From Hahellaceae bacterium (lineage in GTDB: Bacteria; Pseudomonadota; Gammaproteobacteria; Pseudomonadales; Oleiphilaceae): 64,000 bases of DNA. The stretch lies in NCBI GenBank assembly GCA_016716085.1, contig JADJWY010000009.1, forward strand, positions 1 through 64,000, read 5' to 3'. The notes beneath the pieces were generated by a model that saw only the letters and a program-made list of their open reading frames with translations, did not search any database and was not told where the DNA came from. Made by a program: the position numbers and the translations under genes. Positions 41,332 through 50,400 of this stretch are shown one piece after another; position 1 is the first letter of the stretch; every line of letters starts with the position of its first letter.

Positions 41332-41750
41332 CAGACACCGGCAAAATTATCGTCAAGGTGCGTGATGTGATGCGCGGTGAGCACATTGAGGTCGAAGGAC
41401 TGATGACGGTTAAAGATGCATTGAAACAAATGAAAGCGCAAAAGGCCTCAGTGGTGATCGTTAAGAAGCGGCATGCGCATGATGAATTTGGCATTGTTCT
41501 GCTGGCCGATATCGCCAAAAAAGTATTGGCTAAGGATCGGGCGCCGGAACGGGTCAACGTTTATGAAATCATGTCCAAACCCGTGATCGGTGTCTCGCCG
41601 GAGATGGATGTTCGCTATTGTGCCCGCCTGTTCGAGCGTTTCGGCCTTTCCAGTGCCCCGGTGATCGAAGAAGGAAAAGTGATTGGTGTCGTCGGCTACA
41701 AAGAATTGGTGCTGGACGGCATTCTGGTTGAGAACCGGGTGCTCAATTAG
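41328..41750 (+). CDS. CBS-pair protein in the DUF1538-PII unit
   Basis: 140 residues with two CBS motifs: VRDVMRGEHIEVEGLMTVKD and VYEIMSKPVIGVSPEMDVRY. The ATG overlaps the stop of the PII-like gene (ATGA), so it is the last gene of the operon. CBS pairs bind AMP, ATP or S-adenosylmethionine; with the PII-like protein it gives this unit two nucleotide sensors. Confidence 0.88.
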   Translation: MTDTGKIIVKVRDVMRGEHIEVEGLMTVKDALKQMKAQKASVVIVKKRHAHDEFGIVLLADIAKKVLAKDRAPERVNVYEIMSKPVIGVSPEMDVRYCARLFERFGLSSAPVIEEGKVIGVVGYKELVLDGILVENRVLN

Positions 41751-41777
41751 CACCCTTACTCTGCAGCGTCTTGCCGC

Positions 41778-42539
41778 TTACGACCGCAGACGGTACCCGG
41801 TTTTGAAAATCCAGCCGATGATGCCGAGGCAGGCGGTCAGAAAGATCAGGATCATGGCCAGGCTCACTCCCATGTGCACATCGGAAACACCGAAGAATGC
41901 CCAGCGAAAACCATTGATGAGATAAACCACGGGATTAAACAGGCTGACTGTCTGCCAGAAAGGGGGCAGCATCTGGATGGAGTAGAACGTTCCGCCGAGA
42001 AACACCAGCGGGGTAATGATCATCAGTGGAACCAGTTGTAGTTTCTCAAATCCATCCGCCCAGATGCCGATGATGAAACCAAAGAGACTGAAGGTCAGCG
42101 AGGTAAGCACCAGAAACACTACCATCCAGATCGGATGCACAATCTGGTAGTCCACGAAGAGTCGCGCGGTCAGCAGGATGATGGCGCCCAGAATCAGCGA
42201 TTTTGTGGTCGCCGCGCCGACATACCCCATCACGATTTCCACATACGACACGGGGGCTGACAAGACTTCGTAGATCGTACCGGTGAATTTGGGCATGTAA
42301 ATACCAAACGAGGCGTTGGAAATACTCTGTGTCAGCAGCGAGAGCATGACCAGGCCGGGAATGATAAACGCACCATAGCTGACGCCATGGATATCGCCCA
42401 TGTGGTTGCCAATGGCAGAGCCAAATACGATGAAATACAAAGCGGTTGAAATCACGGGGGAGGCCACACTTTGCATGAGCGTGCGCTTCATGCGGGCCAT
42501 CTCAAACAGGTAAATTGCGCGAACGCCATATAGGTTCAT
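41778..42539 (-). CDS. ABC-2 type exporter permease (YadH-like)
   Basis: 253 residues, six membrane helices (FIIPGLVMLSLLTQSI, SLILGAIILLTARL, VVFLVLTSLTFSLFGFIIGI, PLMIITPLVFLGGTFYS, MGVSLAMILIFLTACLGIIG). The motif GGTFYSIQMLPPFWQTVS is typical of ABC-2 permeases. It is encoded just behind its ATPase, with which it would form a small-molecule or drug exporter; the substrate is unknown. Confidence 0.9.
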   Translation of the reverse strand: MNLYGVRAIYLFEMARMKRTLMQSVASPVISTALYFIVFGSAIGNHMGDIHGVSYGAFIIPGLVMLSLLTQSISNASFGIYMPKFTGTIYEVLSAPVSYVEIVMGYVGAATTKSLILGAIILLTARLFVDYQIVHPIWMVVFLVLTSLTFSLFGFIIGIWADGFEKLQLVPLMIITPLVFLGGTFYSIQMLPPFWQTVSLFNPVVYLINGFRWAFFGVSDVHMGVSLAMILIFLTACLGIIGWIFKTGYRLRS

Positions 42540-42565
42540 CAGAAATTTCCTTAAAAGAAAAAGGG

Positions 42566-43501
42566 TTAGTCCGTTGTTTTGGGGTGTTTGACCAACCCTA
42601 CAAAGATATCTTCCAGCGAGCTTTCCCGCGTCTGCAGGTCACCAAAACCAATGCCCAGTTCGCCCAGCGTGCGCAAGAGGTCGGCAACACCAGAGGGCGA
42701 TTTTTGGGTGTCGAAGGTGTAAATCAATTCCGCACCATTGTTTGCCAGACTGAGACTGCCGCTACGCAAAGCATCAGGTAAGGCGTCCAGAGGTTTGAGT
42801 AACTGTAATCGCAGTTCCTTGCGGCCCAATTGGGTCATCAGGGCGGCTTTGTCTTCCACCAGGATGATTTCGCCCTTCCGAATCACGCCAATTCGATCCG
42901 CCATCTCCTCGGCTTCTTCGATATAGTGGGTCGTTAAAATAATGGTGACACCCTGTTCGCGCAGTCCCCTGACCATCTCCCACATGTCTTTGCGTAATTC
43001 CACATCGACTCCGGCCGTCGGCTCGTCCAGGAACAGAATGCGAGGCTCGTGTGACAGGGCTTTGGCAATCATGAGACGGCGCTTCATCCCACCCGATAAG
43101 GTCATGATGCGATTATTGCGCTTATCCCAGAGCGAGAGCTGGCGGAGGATGCTTTCGATTTTGTCCGGCGCAGGCGGCTTTCCAAAAAGCCCCCGGCTGA
43201 AGGTCACGGTGTTCCAGACGCTTTCAAAGGCATCGGTGCTCAATTCCTGAGGAACCAGCCCGATCTGGCTGCGCGCCTGCCGATAATTATTCACGTTATC
43301 AAATCCGGCCACGCTGACGCTGCCGGATGTCGCATTGATGATGCCGCAGATGATGCTGATCAGGGTGGTTTTGCCGGCACCATTGGGACCCAGGAGGGCA
43401 AAAATTTCACCTTGGTGTATGTCCAGTGAGACCTGATTGAGTGCGGTGAAGCCGCCTGAGTAAACCTTGCTCAAATTGCGGACGGATATATGGGGTTGCA
43501 C
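42566..43501 (-). CDS. ABC exporter ATP-binding protein (YadG-like)
   Basis: 311 residues. Walker A GPNGAGKTT (near residue 39), signature LSGGMKRRLMIAKALS, Walker B RILFLDEPTAGVD and the switch His in ILTTHYIEEAEEMADR. A C-terminal extension after about residue 225 is common in exporter ATPases of this group. It ends 26 bases before the permease gene. Confidence 0.93.
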   Translation of the reverse strand: MQPHISVRNLSKVYSGGFTALNQVSLDIHQGEIFALLGPNGAGKTTLISIICGIINATSGSVSVAGFDNVNNYRQARSQIGLVPQELSTDAFESVWNTVTFSRGLFGKPPAPDKIESILRQLSLWDKRNNRIMTLSGGMKRRLMIAKALSHEPRILFLDEPTAGVDVELRKDMWEMVRGLREQGVTIILTTHYIEEAEEMADRIGVIRKGEIILVEDKAALMTQLGRKELRLQLLKPLDALPDALRSGSLSLANNGAELIYTFDTQKSPSGVADLLRTLGELGIGFGDLQTRESSLEDIFVGLVKHPKTTD

Positions 43502-43504
43502 ACC

Positions 43505-44275
43505 TTACTCCCTGTAGTTAATGCCGGCTTCACCCGTACGAAGTTTGATAATTTGCGCAAGCAGTGCGCTGATCAGACAGCCCGTGATAAAAATAATCAG
43601 TGGCAGATTGGTGTGCGCGTAGCCGTTGAAGCCCATTCGGGGTTGAACCCTGACCAGCCAGTCGCGACTGGGGGCACCCAGGCTGGTGCTGAAGCTCAGC
43701 TCATCCAGCCATTGTGGAGACCGCTGTTCTTCGGGTTGTTCGGGGCCAAGCGACACCGTAAAAAAAGGATCCTGAGCGAAAGATCTCAGGTCAAAAACAG
43801 ACAGCGTGACCGGAACCGATGTGAAGGGCACTGTGGCATCCGATAAAAAACGGCTGATGTTCAGGGTCAGTTGTAAGGCCCCGCTGGGCTGCTCGACAAG
43901 TAGTGTCTGAATAGCACGGGCATGGCCCTGATCATCCATGTCGACTGTGACAGGGTCCAGGTGTCGTGATGAGGGTTTTGGACTGCCCGCCGCGTCGGGT
44001 GGAGTGGGTGGGGCGGGTTCAACCGATAACACGTAGGGGAAGAGGCTGATCGAACGCTGACGCTGGGTTTCGTCCAGGTGGGCAATAAACTCGGGTAGGC
44101 GATTCAGTCGCATCAGCTCTTTGTCCAGAGACTGAACGATGGCGGTGCTGGTTCCGACCAGCTGGCGCTCGACCGCCTGCTGAGCAGAATGGTAAGTGAA
44201 CCAGCTCAGGTAGGCTGTAATGGCAAGGCCCGTCAGTAGGGTCAGGAAAAAATGCAGCGCACGGTCGTCACGCAT
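43505..44275 (-). CDS. membrane protein with periplasmic domain between two helices, no effector domain
   Basis: 256 residues from the ATG at 44275 with GGAG upstream; a GTG six codons earlier is possible. Helix 1 (FFLTLLTGLAITAYLSWFTY) and a C-terminal helix (LPLIIFITGCLISALLAQII) enclose about 190 periplasmic residues. This is the plan of a sensor kinase or cyclase sensor half (CHASE-like), but it stops 15 residues after helix 2 with no signalling domain. It starts inside znuB and ends just before the YadG gene, so it may share the znu transcript. No family recognised. Confidence 0.65.
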   Translation of the reverse strand: MRDDRALHFFLTLLTGLAITAYLSWFTYHSAQQAVERQLVGTSTAIVQSLDKELMRLNRLPEFIAHLDETQRQRSISLFPYVLSVEPAPPTPPDAAGSPKPSSRHLDPVTVDMDDQGHARAIQTLLVEQPSGALQLTLNISRFLSDATVPFTSVPVTLSVFDLRSFAQDPFFTVSLGPEQPEEQRSPQWLDELSFSTSLGAPSRDWLVRVQPRMGFNGYAHTNLPLIIFITGCLISALLAQIIKLRTGEAGINYRE

Positions 44276-45092
44276 CGGCGACTCCGGGCTCACGGGCGAG
44301 AAAACGGGTATGTATCAGTTGCCAGATTAAGGATGTAACAAAAAGGATAAACGCTGCCGTCACGACGGAGGGGCCGGCAGGCGTATCCCAGAGCCAGGAG
44401 GCCGCCAGGCCGGCAGTAATGGAAAGACCACCCATCAGTGAGGCGAGCAGGGCCATATGGATGGGCCCCCGCGCAAAAGGACGTGCGCTGGCGGCAGGAA
44501 TGATCAGGAGCGAGGTGATCAGAAGTACACCAACCACTTTCATGGACAGGGCGATCACCAACGACAGCATCAGCATAAAGATAAGTCTGACCCGACCGAC
44601 TTGCATGCCTTCCGCGGCAGCGAGATCCTCATGCAGGGTGACCAGAAGCAAGTCCGACCAGATCCAGGCCAACAACATCAGAACAACCAGCGCTCCCCCC
44701 AGCATCCACAGGGCTTCATTCCATCCCAGGGTTAGCAGATCACCGAACAGGAAGGTCATCAGGTCGAAATTGCCGTCCCGATAAAAACTCAGCGTGATCA
44801 GGCCAATGGAAAGGCCGCTGTGGGCGAGGATACCCAGTAGCGTATCGGTTGCAATCTGTTTCTGTTGCTGCAGGAGCACCAGCAGCAACGCGATACCGAC
44901 GCAGCCGAAGGTAATTGCAAAGCTGGGGCGTACATCCAGCAACAACCCCAGGGTGAGTCCCAAAAGCGCGGAATGTGCCAGGGTATCGCCAAAATAAGCC
45001 ATTCGGCGCCAAACAATAAAACAGCCAAGTGGCCCTGTGACGGTGCACAGAATCCAGCCACCCAGAAAGGCCGGAAGCAAAAACTCAATCAT
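44268..45092 (-). CDS. znuB: zinc ABC transporter permease
   Basis: 274 residues from the ATG at 45092; a longer frame would run far into znuC. Start MIEFLLPAFLGGWILCTVTG and later MAYFGDTLAHSALLGLTLGL are typical of ZnuB/ABC-3 permeases; about seven helices follow. With ZnuC it imports zinc through the inner membrane. Its start overlaps znuC by 8 bases. The periplasmic ZnuA and the repressor Zur are not in this window. Confidence 0.93.
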   Translation of the reverse strand: MIEFLLPAFLGGWILCTVTGPLGCFIVWRRMAYFGDTLAHSALLGLTLGLLLDVRPSFAITFGCVGIALLLVLLQQQKQIATDTLLGILAHSGLSIGLITLSFYRDGNFDLMTFLFGDLLTLGWNEALWMLGGALVVLMLLAWIWSDLLLVTLHEDLAAAEGMQVGRVRLIFMLMLSLVIALSMKVVGVLLITSLLIIPAASARPFARGPIHMALLASLMGGLSITAGLAASWLWDTPAGPSVVTAAFILFVTSLIWQLIHTRFLAREPGVADA

Positions 45093-45843
45093 GTTTGTTA
45101 CACTCCGCGCCGTCAGCGATTGAACCATCTGAATGGTGGTGATGGTCATGATGGTGGTGGTATACCGACAGGGTACGGGATACCTGCGCGCCGAACATAT
45201 TGACGAATGCGGGATCTGCTGAAACCTTTTCAGGATGTCCGGCACAGCAGATATGCCCGTTCAGGCAAAGCACCTTGTCGGTGGCTGACATAACCAGGTG
45301 CAGGTCGTGCGATACCAGTACGACGGCGCACCCGAAGGCATCCCGAAATTGCTTTATCTGTCCATACAGTTCTGCCTGACCCGTAATATCGACGCCTTGG
45401 GCGGGTTCATCCAGCACCAGCAGCCTGGGCTCATGTCCCACCGCCCGAGCCAACAATACGCGCTGAGTTTCACCGCCGGAGAGTCTGGAGAGTGGCTGCT
45501 GAGCGAGTTTTTCTATGCCTAACTGTTTCAGCAGCGCAGGAATTTTGCCGCGACTTCGATTCAGCCCCAGAAAATCTGTGACGGTCATAGGGAGTGTGGG
45601 GTCGACATGAAAACGCTGCGGAACGTAGCCGATGGTCAAACCGGGTTGCTTGATCAGCAGACCCTGCTGAACCGGATGCAGGCCGAGCAGGATTTTGATC
45701 AGTGTCGACTTCCCCGCTCCGTTGGGCCCGAGCAGCGTGACGATTTCACCCGCTTCGATATCGAGCGATATGCGGTTCAAAACCCATTTGTCCCCATAGC
45801 GGGCAGACAGGTCTTGTACGCGAAGGATCGGGCTGGGATTCAT
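45085..45843 (-). CDS. znuC: zinc ABC transporter ATP-binding protein with His-rich tail
   Basis: 252 residues. Walker A GPNGAGKST, signature LSGGETQRVLLARAVG, Walker B LLVLDEPAQGVD. The C-terminal 30 residues contain VYHHHHDHHHHSDG and a further Cys-His pair, a likely metal-binding tail, as found in several ZnuC proteins. It would power zinc uptake through ZnuB, encoded overlapping downstream. Confidence 0.94.
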   Translation of the reverse strand: MNPSPILRVQDLSARYGDKWVLNRISLDIEAGEIVTLLGPNGAGKSTLIKILLGLHPVQQGLLIKQPGLTIGYVPQRFHVDPTLPMTVTDFLGLNRSRGKIPALLKQLGIEKLAQQPLSRLSGGETQRVLLARAVGHEPRLLVLDEPAQGVDITGQAELYGQIKQFRDAFGCAVVLVSHDLHLVMSATDKVLCLNGHICCAGHPEKVSADPAFVNMFGAQVSRTLSVYHHHHDHHHHSDGSIADGAECNKHD

Positions 45844-45911
45844 GGCGGGGACACATCAGAGATTGGTCTGCTATGGTAAGTCAAAATGCAGCCCACCGAA
45901 AGCCGCCGGCC

Positions 45912-46382
45912 TTAGTAGTCGCTCAGCGCCTGCTTTGCCAGGGCTTCCATGGTCTCAAAGCGGGGAATGATGGCCGATTCGCCATTGATCGTCACAGCCA
46001 TCGCATCCGCTTTTCCGGTTTCAATATCCGTTGCTTCGACCAGTTCCTCTTTGAAAACCTTGGCCAGACGGGGCAGACCCGTTGTGAGGAAAGCAATAAA
46101 GGGAACGCTGCGTGCGTTAGGGCCGACACTGTTTGTGACCGCTATCCGGGCGTTGCGTGACAGACCCGGCGTTGCGGATTCGTTAGCCGCCTCATACGAA
46201 ATAAGCGGCAGTCTCAATCCTCGCCAACGGATGAAGCCCAGAAACCAGGGTGTTGGACTGTTTGACTGTTCGGGTGTCTGGTAGTCGACGATTTCGGCGA
46301 TACAGGTGTTGGGAACCAAAAGCTGGCGACCACTCTGGACCGGGATCAGCAGGCAGGAAACGCTGTTGGGCTGGGTGGCCAT
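45912..46382 (-). CDS. chpC: CheW-like adaptor of the Pil-Chp system
   Basis: 156 residues with a CheW fold (LLIPVQSGRQLLVPNTCIAE, WFLGFIRWRGLRLPLISYEA). Order after pilK-chpA-chpB matches ChpC of P. aeruginosa. It is thought to link chemoreceptors to ChpA. AAGGAC precedes the ATG, which overlaps the region of the chpB stop by a few bases. Confidence 0.9.
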   Translation of the reverse strand: MATQPNSVSCLLIPVQSGRQLLVPNTCIAEIVDYQTPEQSNSPTPWFLGFIRWRGLRLPLISYEAANESATPGLSRNARIAVTNSVGPNARSVPFIAFLTTGLPRLAKVFKEELVEATDIETGKADAMAVTINGESAIIPRFETMEALAKQALSDY

Positions 46383-46383
46383 G

Positions 46384-47448
46384 TTATTGTCCTTTTGAAA
46401 GATTGCGTCGTTGAATCAAAGTTTCACTTTCCATAGATTTTAGCAGTTTTTCAGCCATTGCTTCGGGCGTTCCGCGAAAGTCGACACAGCCGGTGGCTGA
46501 AATGGCGTCCACCATTGAGCTGTTGGCACAGCTCTCGCTGTTCTGGCACCAGATAGACGCACCATAGGCTTTCAGCAGAGGCGCCGCCTGGGCGCCATCC
46601 TCACCCATGCCACTGAAAACAATGACCAGGGTTCGGGCGCCAAAGTGGTCTCCGACGTTGAGCATAATCTGATTGATGCTCGGGCTGTAGGGGCCCGGCC
46701 AGGGGCGATCCAGTAATTTAATCTGACCGGCCGGGTTGAAGCAAAGTTCTTGTTCGATCGGAACGACCAACACCCGATTGTGGCGCAGCATTTCGCCGTT
46801 CTGAGCATAGTGCAGGGGGTAATTGCCGTGTCGCCCCAGGACGCGCACCAACACCTGTGCCGCACTGGAATCAATGTGCTGGGCATAAATGAATCCAGCG
46901 GGAATCTGGGGCGGTAATCGGTCGATAAAGGCTTTGACGGCGGCAGGCCCTCCCAGCGAGGCGACGAGGAGAACCACTTTCTCTACTTTATCGTCTGCTG
47001 TGGCAGGTTTAAGGTACTCCGGCATGGCCAGATGAACGGCTTTGGACCCCGATGCGGCGGGCGCTGCCTGGACCTCGGAAGGCGAATCGACCAGCAGGGG
47101 TGGTTGTCCCGGCGTACCCACCAGATTTTCCAGTTTCCGAATCAGGCGCCGCTGCCAGTAATCGTATTCGCTACCCTGGCGGTTTGGCGCTTCCTCGTCA
47201 GCAAACAGAATCGGGGATTCAGCATTTTCGAGGAAAAGATCGGACACCTGCGCCCAACGACCTTCGTCCTTGAGCATCAGAATCCATGCATCGGGCTCCT
47301 CGGGTAAAGCGGTGTCCTGAAGAAAACGATCGGGCTCCCGGCAGTAGCGCACCTCATAACCGGCGTGTGTGATCGCGGTTTTCATCAGGTGGCGTTGCAG
47401 TGGGCAGTCTGAGACGATGCCCACGCTCAGACCGGATCCCTTGCTCAT
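46384..47448 (-). CDS. chpB: CheB-type methylesterase of the Pil-Chp system
   Basis: 354 residues. The C-terminal methylesterase domain (from about 160) has the catalytic Ser in LVASLGGPAAV, His in IYAQHIDSSAAQ and Asp in FSGMGEDGAQ. The N-terminal 120 residues form a receiver-like region (SVGIVSDCPLQRHLMKTAIT), but the phosphoacceptor pattern is weak (DAWILMLKD), so control by phosphorylation is doubtful. It would demethylate PilJ, opposing PilK. Its ATG overlaps the chpA stop (ATGA). Confidence 0.92.
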   Translation of the reverse strand: MSKGSGLSVGIVSDCPLQRHLMKTAITHAGYEVRYCREPDRFLQDTALPEEPDAWILMLKDEGRWAQVSDLFLENAESPILFADEEAPNRQGSEYDYWQRRLIRKLENLVGTPGQPPLLVDSPSEVQAAPAASGSKAVHLAMPEYLKPATADDKVEKVVLLVASLGGPAAVKAFIDRLPPQIPAGFIYAQHIDSSAAQVLVRVLGRHGNYPLHYAQNGEMLRHNRVLVVPIEQELCFNPAGQIKLLDRPWPGPYSPSINQIMLNVGDHFGARTLVIVFSGMGEDGAQAAPLLKAYGASIWCQNSESCANSSMVDAISATGCVDFRGTPEAMAEKLLKSMESETLIQRRNLSKGQ

Positions 47449-50400
47449 TTGCCGCCTGTCAGTCGCTCTATCGCTTCAAGCAGGTTATTTTCCTGGAACG
47501 GTTTACCCATATATTCATTCACTCCGATGGAAATGGCGCGCTCACGGTGCTTCTGACCCGTACGGGAGGTGATCATGATAATGGGCACCTCAGCAAGCCG
47601 TTTGTCGTGACGTACCAGGCTGGCGACTTCAAATCCATCCATACGTGGCATTTCGATATCCAGCAGCATGACGTCGGGCTTGTGATCCTGAAGCAGGGCA
47701 ATCGCATCAACCCCGTCTTTGGCCGTGATGACTTCCATGCCATGCCGTTCCAGCAGTCGGGTGGTAACTTTTCGTACCGTAACCGAGTCGTCTACCACCA
47801 TAACGGTTTTGGGACCGCTTGACACACGCTGTTCGGTTTTCGTCTCTTTGCCCGTGTCTTCGCCAGGGATCAGATCGTTTCGAATCATCGCTGGAAGGTC
47901 AAGAATGACCACGACGCTGCCATCCCCGAGTATGGTGGCACCGGATACGCCCCGGACCCCGGCAAACTGCTTGCCAAGGCCCTTGACCACGATTTCGCGT
48001 GATCCCATCAGGCTATCGACTTGCAGGGCCAGTGGTTGATCACCGCCTCGAACCAGGATAACGGGCAGGGGTAAGGGTTGTCCCTGCAGCTTTGGATGGT
48101 GCTCACTGTGCAGCAGACTGCCCAGATACTGTAAGCGATAGCGTTGGCCTGCGTACTCGTACAAGGGCGCGTCGGGTTTGTAGTACTCCTCCAGCTCAAA
48201 GGTGCTGACCCGCACGATCCCTTCAATGGTGTTGAGTGGGATGGCGTAGTAGTCTTCGCCGGTGCTGACCATCAGTGCCCGGTTGACAGACACCGTAAAG
48301 GGCAGGTGGATCACAAAGCGTGTGCCTTTGCCCATTTCAGAGTGAATGGCGACCCGTCCACCCAGCTGCTTGATTTCACTGGCGACAACATCCATACCGA
48401 CGCCCCGGCCAGATAGCTGAGTGACTTTCTCGGCGGTGCTGAAACCTGCTTTGAAAATAAATTGCAGCATTTCGTGAGCAGGAATGACGGAATCCTCATC
48501 AATCATGCCTTGTGAAATAGCCTTCTTGCGAATGGCATCGGTGTTGATACCACCGCCGTCATCACTGAGGACGATGACCACATCACCCCCTTCACGGCTC
48601 AGGCTCAGATTGATCGTTCCCGCTTCGGGTTTACCGGCTTTACGACGTTTCTCCGGACTCTCAATCCCATGGTCCATGGCGTTACGCAACATATGTTCCA
48701 GTGGCGCGACCATGCGCTCCAGCACGGTTCTGTCCAGTTCCCCTTCCGGGTTGTAGACCTCGAAGTTGGCCTGTTTGCCCAACTCAGTGGCAACCTGACG
48801 CACAATTCGGCGCAAGCGCGGAACGATGGAGGTAAACGGCACCATCCGGGTTTTCATCAACCCTTCCTGGAGTTCGGTGTTGATACGCGCCTGTTGCAGC
48901 AGCAGCGTCTCGGCACCCCGTGAACGTTCCAGCAGTGTTTCCCGCAAATCGGTCAAATCCGAGGCCGACTCGCTGAGTGCCCGCGATAATTGCTGGATGG
49001 ACGAATAGCGGTCCATTTCCAGTGGATCGAAATCTTCGTAGGCGGGTCCTGCTTCTTTTTCCATGCGGAAGAGCACCTGAGCCTCGGTTTCAATATCCAT
49101 CCGTCGCAGCTGTTCGCGTAAACGATCGATGGTCGCCTGCATTTCGGAAAGCGTATGTGAAAAGTCGCTGATCTGCTGCTCCAGCAGACCCCGCGTAATA
49201 CTGGTTTCGCCGGCCAGGTTTACCAGACTATCCAGCAGGTTGGCTCCCACCCTAACCGTGTCGCCCGCCTTGTCGCGCGAGCTTGCAGCTTTGCCTGTAT
49301 CCGGGGCGGGCATGGGTGCCGGTGCCTTACTGGGCGCTGCAGCCTGTTCACGCTGCATTTGCACGACTTTTTCGGTTGCGGCACGGTGTTCAGGGGTAAC
49401 CGTTGCCTCGCCAGCGGCCTGTGCTTTATCTCGGATGACTTTCTGTCGATAGCCATCCTTCACTTCCTGAACCAGTTGCTGCAGTTTATCGAACAGGCGC
49501 CCGATCTCTAATTGCAGGTCGGTATCCAGCGCGCGTTTGTGATCAGAGGCATCTTTGACGACGGCTTCGAGTTCCTGAGAGACATCACCAATGTTTGTCA
49601 GTGTGGCCAATCGCGCACCGCCCTTGAGGGTGTGTAACTGGCGTTGCATGGTATCGGCATGGGCCAGATGACCCGTGTCGCGGCGCCAGTCTTCGAAGGC
49701 GCGCTGCAGCCCGCCCATCAGCTCATCCGCTTCTTCGATGAAGACCTGCAGAATATCGTCGTCGATGTCATCCAGTGCAACCGTCGGTGCGCTCTGAACG
49801 TCAACCCGCAGCAGTTCCTCAATGAGTTCATTGGGTGTTTCAGGTTCTTCCTGCTGCTCGATCTGGTCGATCAGGCGGCCAAGGTAACGCAGTGCCCGCT
49901 CAGCCAGCGTCGTAACACGAGGGTCTTTGCTGGCAGATTGTTCTTCCTGTGTAATGAATCGACTTAAGGCATCTGCCAGGCGGCTGATACTCGGCACGTT
50001 GGCGAGACTGGCCGCACCGCTGAGTTTTTCCGCTTCATTATAAATGACCCGGATAGCGGAGGTTTCACCCATCTGCCAGCGGTCGAAGCCACCGACCATA
50101 TTGGCCAGCGACTGCCGTGACTCTTCAATCAGAACACGGTGCAGGCGTTCGGCTGCATTGCCTTCCGACACCGCCACCGCGCCCTCAGCAGAGGCCTCCG
50201 GTTGGCCATGAATCAACGCATCAATTTGCTTGATCATGGCGTTTTCGCTGCGCACAGGGGACCCGGCCGTGGCCGCCTGAATCATATCAACCAGCTTGTC
50301 GTTGGCGGCATGGGTCAGCGCGACAATAGTGCGGGACGGTAAAATCGTACCGCCCACCAAGCCTTCCAGCAGTGTTTCCAGCGCGTGAGAGAGGTCGCCT

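Noticed and set aside
44268..45245. Longer ZnuB start at 45245
   Set aside because: It would put 51 extra residues with no ZnuB homology over most of the znuC end, and the residues match the His-rich tail region in another frame. ATG 45092 fits the family.
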